From NCBI RefSeq assembly GCF_001983105.1, contig NZ_MOMC01000092.1, positions 24,099-34,189 of the forward strand: 10,091 bases of DNA. The letters are read 5' to 3'. Source of the stretch: Pseudofrankia asymbiotica. GTDB taxonomy: Bacteria > Actinomycetota > Actinomycetes > Frankiales > Frankiaceae. The translations under genes and the position numbers were made by a program. The notes under the pieces were generated by a model. That model ran no database searches. It was not told the origin of the DNA and saw only the letters and a list, made by a program, of their open reading frames with translations. Below are positions 1-8,526 of the stretch, in pieces; position 1 is the first letter of the stretch; each line of letters opens with the position of its first letter.

Positions 1-1
1 C

Positions 2-295
2 GCCTGCCACGGGCTCGACGGCCCGCTGGTGTTCGGCACCTTCGGCGCCCACCTCGGCCCGCTGCTCCTCGGTCCCGAGCCGTCCGACGAGGCCAGGACG
101 CTCGCCGCCCGCATCCGCGGCGCCTGGACCACCTTCGCCACCACCGGCGACCCGGGCTGGCCCGCCTACGACTCCGAGCGGCGACTCACGCGGATCTTCG
201 ACGCCACCCCGACTGTCACCGCCTACCCGGAGGAGACCTCCCGGCGGGTGTGGCGGAACCACACGTTCGCCCCACTCCCCCTGAACGCGTCCTGA
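2..295 (+). CDS. Type B carboxylesterase/lipase, C-terminal fragment (5' end outside window)
   Basis: This is the last 97 codons of a carboxylesterase type B (alpha/beta hydrolase) that enters from the left edge in frame 2 and stops at TGA 293-295. The visible peptide begins ACHGLDGPLVFG, which matches the family block that carries the catalytic histidine; that His is encoded at bases 8-10. It continues with the usual C-terminal helix signature AWTTFATTGDPGWPAYD and a final stretch ending in RRVWRN, as in bacterial para-nitrobenzyl-esterase-like enzymes. The nucleophile serine and the acidic residue lie outside the window, so activity cannot be judged. The family hydrolyses carboxylic esters; the substrate is unknown. 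The GTG at 29 lies inside the conserved block and is not a start. No signal for coupling to the next gene is seen; 254 bp of spacer follow. Confidence 0.85.
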   Translation, partial: ACHGLDGPLVFGTFGAHLGPLLLGPEPSDEARTLAARIRGAWTTFATTGDPGWPAYDSERRLTRIFDATPTVTAYPEETSRRVWRNHTFAPLPLNAS

Positions 296-339
296 GGCCC
301 GGACCGCGCCGCCCCCGACCGCGGATGACAACCTGCTGG

Positions 340-412
340 ACCTCGCCAACCGCGGCCACCTCGCCAACCGTGACCACCTCGCCAACCGTGGCCAACCTCG
401 CCAACCGCGGCC
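340..412. repeat. Four tandem 18-bp repeats in the intergenic spacer
   Basis: Units with the consensus ACCTCGCCAACCGYGRCC start at 340, 358, 376 and 395. One extra A at 394 breaks the spacing before the last unit. Units 1 and 4 are identical; units 2 and 3 differ only at one or two positions near the end. The array lies between the carboxylesterase stop (295) and the binding-protein start (550). No gene covers it: a reverse-strand reading frame through it gives only a low-complexity Gly/Trp/Val peptide. It looks like slippage-prone non-coding DNA; a binding-site array is possible but unproven. Confidence 0.85.
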
Positions 413-549
413 ACTAGAGCCGGGTCCGCCGGCGACGTCGCCAGCCTGACGACCCACGTTCCCGATCCACACGTCCACCGCTCCGCTTCGACGGGGCGGT
501 GCGTTCCTCGTATCCGCGTAGCGCCCACCAACAAAGGCAGGGAACAACG

Positions 550-1902
550 ATGCTCATCAGTGGACTGACCGGTCAATCGGCGGCGGGGCGGTCGCGCTCA
601 GCCGTCGCGGCCACGCCGTCGCGCGCCCGCTCCGGGGGCCGCTTACGGTTACGCGTCGTCGGTATCGCCGCTTTGGTCGCGGGCCTCGCGTTCGTCTCGG
701 CCTGTGACAGCGGTTCCGATGACACGGAAGACCCCGCGACGCCGGCGGCGAGTGGCTCCGCGGGTGCCGCGGATCCCCTCGGCCCGGTCGACAAGGCGAC
801 CGGCGCGCCCGTCAAGATCGGCATGATCATTGACGGTGCCACCCCGGCGCTGGACTCACGGCCCGTCGGTCGGGTGGGCGAGGCGACGGTCAAGTACCTC
901 AACGAGCACAAGGCCGGGATCGGTGGCCGGCCCATCGAGCTGACCGTCTGTGAGACCCAGGGCGACCCCGGCAAGGCCGCCGACTGCGGTAACCAGCTGA
1001 TCCAGAAGGGCGTCGTCGCCGTCCTCATCGGCACGTCAGGCGTCGTCGACGACGCCTGGAAGCCGCTGGGCGAGGCCAAGATCCCCGTCATGATCTATGG
1101 CTCGGGCGATCCGGCGCTGCTGACGAGTCCCACGACGTTCACTCTGGGCAACCCGACCTTCTCCGTCATCGACCTGCCGATCCAGGTCGCCAAGGACGAG
1201 GGCAACAAGAAGGTCACCGCCGTCGTGATCGACGTCCCGGCCGCGCTGCACTCCGCCCAGGAGGTCGCGCCGCCGCTGTTCGAGAAGGCTGGCATCGGCT
1301 ACGAGCTGATCCGCGTGGCGCCGGGTACCGCCGACATGACGCCGCAGATGCAGCAGGTCGTCTCGAACAAGTCCGATGAGGTCTTCATCATCGGCAACGA
1401 CTCGTTCTGCATCAGCGCCATGCAGGGCCTCAAGGCCGTCGGCTTCACCGGCACGATCAGCGCGATCTCGCAGTGCGTCACCGACGCGACCCGCAAGTCG
1501 GTCCCGGGAGCCACGCTGAGGGGCATGGTCGTCAGTGCCACGGCGCCGGTCGGGCCGGACAGCCCGTCGATGCGCCTCTACCAGAAGGTCGTCGACACCT
1601 ACAGCACCGACATCGACACCAGCGTCCAGGACAGCATGATCGCCTTCATGTTGACGGCCGGCTTCCAGGCGTCGCTCGACGGCATCTCCGGGGACATCAC
1701 CCCGGCGACCGTCGCCTCGACGATCAAGGCGATGAAGGAGACGGAGCTGCCCGGCGGCGCCGGTCTGAAGTTCCGCTGCAACGGCAAGGCCGACCCGGCC
1801 AACCCGGCCGTCTGTGTCCTGGGCGGCCTGACCACGACTCTGGACGACAAGGGCCAGCCCGCCGAGTACAAGGTCCTCGGCAACACCCCGATCGCCGACT
1901 GA
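550..1902 (+). CDS. ABC transporter substrate-binding lipoprotein, branched-chain amino acid type
   Basis: A 450-residue extracytoplasmic solute receptor of the Leu/Ile/Val-binding type I periplasmic-binding fold (Peripla_BP_6-like). The start is ATG 550, with a purine-rich GGCAGGGA just upstream; an in-frame extension to 499 exists but has no ribosome site. The N-terminus has an unusually long basic stretch (to about residue 35), a hydrophobic core (36-48) and the lipobox VSAC, with the lipidated cysteine at residue 52. A Ser/Ala/Pro-rich linker follows, and the binding domain starts near residue 88 with VKIGMIIDGATPA. Later segments such as VVAVLIGTSGVVDD and EVFIIGNDSFCISAMQGLKAVGFTG fit the two-lobed family pattern. 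It would be anchored outside the membrane and deliver ligand to an ABC permease. No LivH/M/G/F-type permease or ATPase gene lies nearby, so it is an orphan receptor here. The ligand cannot be inferred; members bind amino acids, amides, urea or aromatic acids. Confidence 0.88.
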   Translation: MLISGLTGQSAAGRSRSAVAATPSRARSGGRLRLRVVGIAALVAGLAFVSACDSGSDDTEDPATPAASGSAGAADPLGPVDKATGAPVKIGMIIDGATPALDSRPVGRVGEATVKYLNEHKAGIGGRPIELTVCETQGDPGKAADCGNQLIQKGVVAVLIGTSGVVDDAWKPLGEAKIPVMIYGSGDPALLTSPTTFTLGNPTFSVIDLPIQVAKDEGNKKVTAVVIDVPAALHSAQEVAPPLFEKAGIGYELIRVAPGTADMTPQMQQVVSNKSDEVFIIGNDSFCISAMQGLKAVGFTGTISAISQCVTDATRKSVPGATLRGMVVSATAPVGPDSPSMRLYQKVVDTYSTDIDTSVQDSMIAFMLTAGFQASLDGISGDITPATVASTIKAMKETELPGGAGLKFRCNGKADPANPAVCVLGGLTTTLDDKGQPAEYKVLGNTPIAD

Positions 1903-1912
1903 TCGCCGACTG
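1891..1912 (+). repeat. 11-bp tandem duplication across the stop codon of the binding-protein gene
   Basis: ATCGCCGACTG occurs twice in direct succession (1891-1901 and 1902-1912), followed by A. The last codons (Ile-Ala-Asp-stop) are thus copied just behind the real stop at 1900-1902, giving a second TGA at 1911-1913 in another frame. It looks like a recent slippage duplication with no effect on the protein. Confidence 0.8.
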
Positions 1913-1922
1913 ACACCTCGAC

Positions 1923-1970
1923 CAGGCCGGGCGGCGCGCGAGGGAGCCTCCTCGCGCGCCACCCGGCCTG
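1923..1970. terminator. Strong hairpin terminator between convergent genes
   Basis: The left arm is 1923-1943 and the right arm 1950-1970. CAGGCCGGG pairs with CCCGGCCTG, and GGCGCGCGAGG pairs with CCTCGCGCGCC. There is one C/A mismatch (1932/1961) and a 6-nt loop. The stem begins 20 bp after the stop of the binding-protein gene and lies 84 bp beyond the stop of the minus-strand TetR gene, so it can end transcripts from both sides. No clear U-run follows, which is common for actinobacterial terminators. Confidence 0.8.
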
Positions 1971-2053
1971 CCGCCCTGACGGCCTGGAAGGAGACAACCG
2001 TCATGGCCGACGCTGGCCAACGGCGGATCCGTCGTGAGGGTGTCCGTCAAGCC

Positions 2054-2776
2054 TCATCCCGGGTCCGCGCCACCCGCCTGCCCCGCGCCCGCGCGCAGGT
2101 CGGCCTCGAGGCCGGCGAGCAGGCACTCGATGGTGTAGCGGTAGAGGGCGGCGCGGCTGGCGTCCGGGTCGGCGTCCCAGGCCCGCAGCCAGGGCTGCAT
2201 CGTCGCCCAGCCCTCGCCGGCCCCCGGCGGCGCGGTCGCGTACCGCAGAGCGGTCGCGGCGTCGGCGCGGCCATGCCCGGCGAGCGCGCGGTCGTCGTCG
2301 AGGGCGACGAGCAGCATCGCGCTGTTGAGCAGGGTGGCGTAGGCGAGCGGGGCGCGGTCGCCGAACCCGGCGGCGGCGAGCAGGCCGATACCCCGGTCCA
2401 TGATCGGGAATGCGGACGGCACCGCGGCGCCGTCGCGGCACAGCCGGCGGGCGACGCCGACGTAGCGGCCGACGATGTCGCGACCGGGAAAGAGGAACGC
2501 CCGGAACCAGTCCTGCCAGCCGAGGTCGGCGGGCGGGTTCGGCATCATCGCCACGACCCGCTCGACGACGGCGTCGAGAATCGCCTCCCGGTCACCGACG
2601 TGGTACGCGATCGTGTTCGGCCAGACCCTGAGGGCCTGGGCCAGGTCGCGGATGGTCCAGCCGTCCAGGCCACGGTCCCGGCTCAGCTCCAGCGCGGCGT
2701 CGATCACCAGGCCCGGGGTGAGCCTGGGCCTGGTGCCGACGTCCGTTTCTCGACCGCGCTCCGCCACGGATGTCAC
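2054..2776 (-). CDS. TetR/AcrR-family transcriptional regulator
   Basis: A 240-residue one-component repressor with an N-terminal TetR helix-turn-helix (about residues 20-68; recognition region TIRDLAQALRVWPNTIAYHV, followed by GDREAILDAV). The C-terminal ligand-binding domain resembles the tetracycline-repressor type (TetR_C), with GWQDWFRAFLFPGRDIVGRY and a long helical stretch ending EADLRAGAG. The outermost start is GTG 2776. A second GTG at 2767 is also plausible because GGGAG lies 1 nt from the first start and about 10 nt from the second. The gene follows the ABC pair on the same strand, 160 bp after its stop, so it may be read through from it or have its own promoter; an inverted repeat at 2839-2869 lies in that gap. 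Its target is unknown; the neighbouring transporters are the natural candidates. A long plus-strand frame over the same bases is a composition shadow. Confidence 0.88.
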   Translation of the reverse strand: MTSVAERGRETDVGTRPRLTPGLVIDAALELSRDRGLDGWTIRDLAQALRVWPNTIAYHVGDREAILDAVVERVVAMMPNPPADLGWQDWFRAFLFPGRDIVGRYVGVARRLCRDGAAVPSAFPIMDRGIGLLAAAGFGDRAPLAYATLLNSAMLLVALDDDRALAGHGRADAATALRYATAPPGAGEGWATMQPWLRAWDADPDASRAALYRYTIECLLAGLEADLRAGAGQAGGADPG

Positions 2777-2838
2777 GCTCCCACACCCGGCGGAGCCGGA
2801 CCCGACGTGGCGCCGGACTGACCGCGGGACGGGCCGCC

Positions 2839-2869
2839 GGACCAGCCGTGGGTGCCGAGCCGCTGGTCC
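2839..2869. promoter_or_regulatory. 8-bp inverted repeat upstream of the TetR gene (operator or weak terminator)
   Basis: GGACCAGC (2839-2846) and GCTGGTCC (2862-2869) are perfect inverted copies with a 15-nt spacer. They lie between the TetR start (2776) and the ABC stop (2937). The site could be a TetR autoregulatory operator or a hairpin ending the ABC transcript; the long loop makes it a poor terminator. In such GC-rich DNA an 8-bp match can also arise by chance. Confidence 0.3.
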
Positions 2870-2876
2870 ACCGGAG

Positions 2877-2900
2877 CCGGACCGCCGGACCGCCGGACCG
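2877..2900. repeat. Three tandem copies of an 8-bp unit
   Basis: CCGGACCG is repeated three times without interruption (2877, 2885, 2893) in the spacer between the TetR and ABC genes. It is a simple GC-rich microsatellite with no evident function. Confidence 0.7.
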
Positions 2901-2936
2901 GTTGGGCCTGGACGGCGGCCCGGCTCGGGCGACGGG

Positions 2937-4697
2937 TCAGTCCCCGCCGGTGGCCGCGCCGGCCGGGACGCGGGTGCCGAGGTGCCAGCCCTGGGCGCGC
3001 TGGCGTTGCCGCCAGAACGCGGCGTAGCGGCCGCCGCTCGCCAGCAGCTCGGAGTGGGTGCCGCGCTCGGCGACGCGGCCGCCGTCCAGGACGAGGATCT
3101 GGTCGGCGTGGGCGACGGTGGTGAGCCGGTGGGCGACGACGAACACCGTGCGGGCCAGCGTGAGCGCGGCCAGCGCGGAGGTGATCGCCGCCTCGTTCTC
3201 CGGGTCGACGGCGGCGGTGGCCTCGTCGAGCAGCACGATCGGGGCGTCCTTGAGCAGGGCGCGGGCGATCGAGACCCGCTGCCGCTCGCCGCCGGACAGC
3301 GACGCGCCGCCCTCGCCGACCTGGGTCTCCCAGCCGTCCGGCAGCCGGTCGACGATCTCGTCGACGCGCGCGAGCCGGCCCGCCTCGCGCAGCTCTGCGT
3401 CGGTCGCGTCGGGGCGGGCTAGGCGGATGTTGTCGGCGATGCTGCCCTCGAAGAGGTAGACGTCCTGGAACACCGGCGCGACGAGGGCGCCGCGCTGCTC
3501 GGCGGTCAGCGCGCGCAGGTCGGCGCCGCCGACGCGGATGGCGCCGGCGTCGACGTCGACGAAGCGGGCGAGCAGCGACAGCAGGGTGGTCTTGCCGGCG
3601 CCGGACGATCCCACGATGGCGGTCGTGGTGCCCGCCTCCGCGGTGAGGCTGATCCCGGCGAGGACCGGCCGGCCGGGGTCGTACCCGAAGCTGACGTCAT
3701 CGACGTCGACGCGGTGACCGCCGACGTCGGCCGGGCGCTCGGGCTCGGGCCGCGGGGCGGTCGCCAGGACCTCGTCGATGCGGGTGAGGCTGGCCCGGGC
3801 CGTGCGCAGCGCGGCGCCGTACTCGGCCGACGCGGCCAGCGGCTCGGCGAAGCGGGCGAGCAGCACCAGCAGGGCGACCAGCTCGGCGGTCCGGCCGCCG
3901 TCGCGCAGCGCGAGCGCCGTGCCGAGGAGGATGAGCGCGGTGAACACGAGCTGGACGGTCAGGGCGTTCGCGCCGAGCGCCGGCAGGGAGCGGCGCAGCT
4001 GGCGGCGCCCGGCGGCGTGCTGCTCGCGCAGCGCGCCGGCGAGCTGCGCGTAGCCGTCGGCGGCCCGGCCGGCGCCGCGCAGCACCGGCTGCAGGCGGGC
4101 GAACTCGACGGCCCGGTCGGCCGCCTCGACGCCGGTCGCGTGCAGCTGGTCGTCGACGCTGGCGGCGCGCCGCGCGGCCCACGAGAACACGGCGTACACG
4201 AGCGGGATCGCGGCGAGCGCGCCGAGGCCGAGCCGCCAGTCGACGACCAGGATGCCGACGACGACGGTGAGCGAGGTGACGGCGGCCGAGACGAGCGGCT
4301 GGAACATGTGCGCGGGCAGCCCCATGATGTCGACGACGCCCTTGCTGGTCAGCTGCCCGATGGCGCCGACCCGGTCGCCGCTGAACCAGCCGATCGGCAA
4401 GTCGGCGAGATGGTCGCCCAGGCGGTGGTGCAGGGTGCGCGCGAGCAGGTGCCCGAGCCGGAAGCCGAGCTGCTGGTGGACGTAGGACGCGAACCAGCTG
4501 ACGACGACCACCGCCGCGAGGATCGCGAGCCAGCGCGCCGCGGCGCCGGTGTCGCCGCGCAGCAGGTCGCGCAGCACCGGTACCAGCAGCACGTACGCCG
4601 CGCCCTGCAGCACGTTGTAGACGACGAGGGCGGCGAGGTAGCGCAGGTAGTCGCCGCGGTGCTCGGCACCGAGCACCCTGCCAAGCTGCCGGATCAC
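2937..4697 (-). CDS. ABC transporter, fused membrane and ATPase domains, second half of a siderophore-type heterodimer (IrtB/YbtQ-like)
   Basis: A 586-residue half-transporter: a six-helix type IV (exporter-fold) membrane domain over about residues 15-310, then an ATPase domain with Walker A GSSGAGKTT (363-371), Q-loop Gln411, signature LSGGERQ (467-473), Walker B IVLLDE (487-492) and switch His523. The D-loop reads TAAVDPENE. All catalytic residues are present. The start is GTG 4697 behind a strong GGAGGTGG; a longer open frame upstream is the shadow of the preceding gene. This GTG overlaps the TGA of the upstream ABC gene by 4 nt, implying translational coupling and a 1:1 heterodimer. Exporter-fold pairs of this kind import ferric siderophores in mycobacteria (IrtA/IrtB) and Yersinia (YbtP/YbtQ). 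Assignment to uptake rests on motif style and the iron box upstream of the operon; drug or peptide export remains the alternative. Confidence 0.85.
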   Translation of the reverse strand: MIRQLGRVLGAEHRGDYLRYLAALVVYNVLQGAAYVLLVPVLRDLLRGDTGAAARWLAILAAVVVVSWFASYVHQQLGFRLGHLLARTLHHRLGDHLADLPIGWFSGDRVGAIGQLTSKGVVDIMGLPAHMFQPLVSAAVTSLTVVVGILVVDWRLGLGALAAIPLVYAVFSWAARRAASVDDQLHATGVEAADRAVEFARLQPVLRGAGRAADGYAQLAGALREQHAAGRRQLRRSLPALGANALTVQLVFTALILLGTALALRDGGRTAELVALLVLLARFAEPLAASAEYGAALRTARASLTRIDEVLATAPRPEPERPADVGGHRVDVDDVSFGYDPGRPVLAGISLTAEAGTTTAIVGSSGAGKTTLLSLLARFVDVDAGAIRVGGADLRALTAEQRGALVAPVFQDVYLFEGSIADNIRLARPDATDAELREAGRLARVDEIVDRLPDGWETQVGEGGASLSGGERQRVSIARALLKDAPIVLLDEATAAVDPENEAAITSALAALTLARTVFVVAHRLTTVAHADQILVLDGGRVAERGTHSELLASGGRYAAFWRQRQRAQGWHLGTRVPAGAATGGD

Positions 4698-6397
4698 CGC
4701 GCCACCTCCGTGTCGTTCCTGGCGGCGCCGTCCGCGCCGTGCGTCGTCCGGGCCGCCGCGGTCTGGGCCGCCTCGGTCTGGGCCGCCCACAGCTGGGCGT
4801 AGCGGCCGCCGGTGGCGAGCAGCTCCGGGTGCCGGCCACGCTCGACGACGCGGCCACCGTCGAGGACGAGGATCTGGTCGGCGGCGGTGACGCTGGCCAG
4901 CCGGTGCGCGATCACCAGCACCGTCCGCCCGGCGGCGAGCTCCGACAGCGCGTCCTGGATCGCGGCCTCCGACTCCAGGTCGGCCCACGAGGTCGCCTCG
5001 TCGAGGACGAGAACGGGCGTGTCCGCCACCAGCGCGCGGGCGATCGTGACCCGCTGCGCCTCACCGCCCGAGAGGCGGGCGTCCTCGCCGATCACCGAGT
5101 CGTAGCCGCGCGGCAGCGCGCTGATCACGTCGTGGATCTGGGCCGCGGTGGCCGCCGCGACGACCCGCTCCCTGGCCGTCCCCGGTTTGGCGAGGGCGAT
5201 GTTGTCGTGCACGCTGACGCGCAACAGCCCGACGTCCTGGGTCACGAACCCGACGTGCTGGTACAGCTGTTCGCCGCCGACGTCGCGCACGTCCACGCCG
5301 CCGAGCAGCACGGCGCCGCCGTCCGGGTCGGTGAACCGGGGGAGCAGGCCGGCGAGGGTCGACTTGCCAGCGCCCGACGGGCCGACGAGCGCCGTCACCG
5401 TCCCGGGCTCGAGCACCGCGTCCACCCCGTCGAGGACCCGGACGCGGTCGTCGTAGCCGAACGACACGTCCCGCAGCTCGACCCGGTGCCCCGCCGGCTC
5501 CCGCGGCCGTTCCGGCTCGGCGACGACGGGCGTCGCCAGCAGGGAGCCGATGGCGGTGGCGGCGCCGCGGGCCAGCTGCAGCGACGTGGCGGAATGCTCC
5601 AGGTTCAGCAGCGGTCCGGCGATCCCGATGCCGAGCACGACGAACGGCACCACGTCGGCGGGGGAGCACCAGCCGGCCTCGACGAACCCGGTCCCGGCCC
5701 CGAGGATCACCAGCAGCATCGTCGGGCCGGAGACCGCGGCCATCGTGACCGCGAACGGCCGCAGCATCGGCTTCGTCCAGCCCTCGAAGGCGTCGGCGAA
5801 CGCGTCGGTCTCGCGCAGGAACCGGGCGTGGGCCCGCCGGGCCTGCCCGAAGGCCTTCACCACGGCGATGCCGTGGACGAACTCCACCGCCGCGGCGTTG
5901 ATCCGCCCGAGCGCCGCGACATAGGTGGCCATCTGCTCGCTGTAGCCCTTCGTCATCCGCCCGTAGGAGAACGCGAAGAAGACCAGCGGCACCAGCGTGA
6001 CCAGCGCGAGTCGCCAGTCCGCCCAGAACAGGTAGCCGAGCACCACCAGCGGTGTGACCGCGGCGCCGACGACGTCGTTCGCCGCGTGGGCGACCAGCGT
6101 GTGCAGCGCCGAGACCTGGTCCTGCACCGCCGTCTTCACGGCTCCGCTGGAGCGCTGGTCGAACCAGCCCAGCGGTACCCGTCCCAGCCGCCGGGCCATG
6201 CGCGCGCGCAGGTCGAGCGTGAGGTCGTTGTCGGCGAGGTGGCTGATCGTCCCGGCCGCGCCGACCAGCATGAAGCGCGCCACGAACGCGACGACCGCGA
6301 CGAGCACCACGGCCCAGGCCCGGTCGTGGTCGACCGGGTCGCGCAGCAGGGTACTGGCCAGCTCGCCGATGCACACGTATGGAATCACCGCGGCCAC
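4694..6397 (-). CDS. ABC transporter, fused membrane and ATPase domains, first half of a siderophore-type heterodimer (IrtA/YbtP-like); 5' end disrupted
   Basis: The open frame encodes 567 residues from GTG 6397: a membrane domain (to about 290), then an ATPase domain with Walker A GPSGAGKST (339-347), Q-loop Gln387, signature LSGGEAQ (442-448), Walker B VLVLDE (462-467) and His498. Its D-loop is SWADLESE rather than the usual SALDPE; a similar ADPE-type loop is recalled for the IrtA/YbtP branch. There is no siderophore-interaction domain of the kind fused to mycobacterial IrtA. GTG 6397 is not a convincing start: it lies inside the first membrane helix, has no ribosome site, and the same frame continues upstream as sensible coding sequence (LGVLLRPVRGRLVAAAVLQA) with no ATG, GTG or TTG before a stop at 6659-6661. 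The natural start is probably ATG 6605 in another frame, so the gene seems to carry a 5' frameshift. It would pair with the downstream half-transporter. Confidence 0.82.
   Translation of the reverse strand: MAAVIPYVCIGELASTLLRDPVDHDRAWAVVLVAVVAFVARFMLVGAAGTISHLADNDLTLDLRARMARRLGRVPLGWFDQRSSGAVKTAVQDQVSALHTLVAHAANDVVGAAVTPLVVLGYLFWADWRLALVTLVPLVFFAFSYGRMTKGYSEQMATYVAALGRINAAAVEFVHGIAVVKAFGQARRAHARFLRETDAFADAFEGWTKPMLRPFAVTMAAVSGPTMLLVILGAGTGFVEAGWCSPADVVPFVVLGIGIAGPLLNLEHSATSLQLARGAATAIGSLLATPVVAEPERPREPAGHRVELRDVSFGYDDRVRVLDGVDAVLEPGTVTALVGPSGAGKSTLAGLLPRFTDPDGGAVLLGGVDVRDVGGEQLYQHVGFVTQDVGLLRVSVHDNIALAKPGTARERVVAAATAAQIHDVISALPRGYDSVIGEDARLSGGEAQRVTIARALVADTPVLVLDEATSWADLESEAAIQDALSELAAGRTVLVIAHRLASVTAADQILVLDGGRVVERGRHPELLATGGRYAQLWAAQTEAAQTAAARTTHGADGAARNDTEVAR
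4746..4790. repeat. Three degenerate 15-bp repeats in the C-terminal tail of the first ABC gene
   Basis: Units at 4746, 4761 and 4776 share GTCTGGGCCGCC-like cores. Read on the minus strand they encode the Ala/Gln/Thr-rich tail (AAQTEAAQTAAAR) after the ATPase domain. The tail lies outside the catalytic fold, so copy-number change there would probably be tolerated. Confidence 0.5.
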
Positions 6398-6605
6398 GGA
6401 GCCAGCGGCCTGGAGGACCGCCGCCGCGACCAGCCGTCCCCGAACCGGTCTCAGCAGGACGCCCAGCGCTTGGCGCTGCGTGCTCTGCCCGCCGGACTGT
6501 GCCGCCGGCGCCGTGGGGTCCTCGGTCTCGGCGGACCCGTCGGCGCCGGCCGGCGCCGACGGCAGCCGGCCGTGGCGCGGCCGTCGTCGGTGGCGTCTTG
6601 GCCAT
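6398..6605 (-). other. Missing N-terminal part of the first ABC gene, in a shifted frame
   Basis: ATG 6605 is preceded by AAGGGG at a 7-nt spacing, the best start signal upstream of the ABC pair. It opens MAKTPPTTAAPRPAA with G/C-biased third positions for about 15 codons. From roughly 6565 onward the coding bias moves to the frame of the ABC gene, which reads PSAPAGADGSAETEDPTAPA and then the first membrane helix. Moving between these frames needs one surplus base (or two missing). The switch zone overlaps a perfect 22-bp palindrome at 6539-6560. A GTG at 6645 in the third frame also opens a plausible hydrophilic peptide, but its purine-rich site abuts the start codon. Confidence 0.55.
6539..6560. 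repeat. Perfect 22-bp GC-only-core palindrome
   Basis: The two 11-base halves, GTCGGCGCCGG and CCGGCGCCGAC, abut with no spacer and are exact inverted copies. It falls in the 5' part of the first ABC gene at the point where the reading frame appears to change. Such a structure invites sequencing compression or replication slippage. Confidence 0.8.
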
Positions 6606-6668
6606 CCGGTTTCCCCTTCAGCTCGTGGGCGTCCGGGACGGACACCCTCTCTTGTCGATCAAGAAGAT

Positions 6669-6687
6669 CCAGGTTAGGTTAACCTAA
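6669..6687. promoter_or_regulatory. Iron box (IdeR/DmdR/DtxR-type operator) in the divergent promoter region
   Basis: The 19-mer CCAGGTTAGGTTAACCTAA matches the DtxR/IdeR consensus TTAGGTTAGCCTAACCTAA at 15 of 19 positions (mismatches at positions 1, 2, 10 and 11). It contains the perfect 16-bp palindrome GTTAGGTTAACCTAAC (6673-6688). It lies 64 bp left of the likely ABC start (ATG 6605) and 66 bp right of it lies the MFS start (6754), so one bound dimer pair could control both transcripts. Iron-loaded DtxR-family repressors shut such promoters under iron sufficiency. Exact -10 and -35 boxes are not clear; an AT-richer CAATAG near 6700 could serve the rightward promoter. Confidence 0.85.
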
Positions 6688-6753
6688 CTGGACGCTGTCC
6701 AATAGACCCTGAGTCGACTTTCTCCCGTCGAACTCCGCTTGAAGAAGGGCGCC

Positions 6754-8346
<1,593 letters not shown>

Positions 8347-8404
8347 GCGCAGCGGTACTGGAATGGGCGACCTCAGATGATTGTCGCGTACGTGTTGCCG
8401 TCAT

Positions 8405-8432
8405 TCGGCCTGGTAACCACGGTCGGCCTGGT
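8405..8432. repeat. 10-bp direct repeat in the spacer after the MFS gene
   Basis: TCGGCCTGGT occurs at 8405-8414 and 8423-8432, two copies in phase over 18 bp. The 180-bp spacer otherwise shows no gene, clear promoter or terminator. The function is unknown and the repeat may be chance. Confidence 0.4.
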
Positions 8433-8526
8433 GATGAGGGGTGGTACCGATCATGCTCGCGGACAGCTGAACCCTCGTCTACCAGTAGTCCGGACGGGCC
8501 TCTTGTCGTCGAAGCGACCTCGTAGG

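Noticed and set aside
340..412. CRISPR array
   Set aside because: The units are contiguous 18-mers with no unique spacers and no cas genes are present.
2003..2821. Long plus-strand open frame with a good ribosome site at its start
   Set aside because: It lies antisense to the TetR gene, whose helix-turn-helix and domain pattern are clear. The plus-strand peptide is Arg/Gly/Ala-rich with no recognisable fold, typical of a GC-rich shadow frame.
2918..2930. Terminator for the ABC operon
   Set aside because: The GCCCG-GCT-CGGGC hairpin has only a 5-bp stem with no U-tract; stems of this size are frequent by chance in such GC-rich DNA.
4698..4988. N-terminal extension of the second ABC gene to 4988
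   Set aside because: The added 97 residues are Arg/Pro-rich and overlap the first gene antiframe, while GTG 4697 has a strong ribosome site and the typical family N-terminus.
4739..6682. 647-codon plus-strand open frame
   Set aside because: It is antisense to the first ABC gene with a composition-driven peptide rich in Arg, Gly, His and Asp. The ATPase motifs on the other strand show which frame is real.
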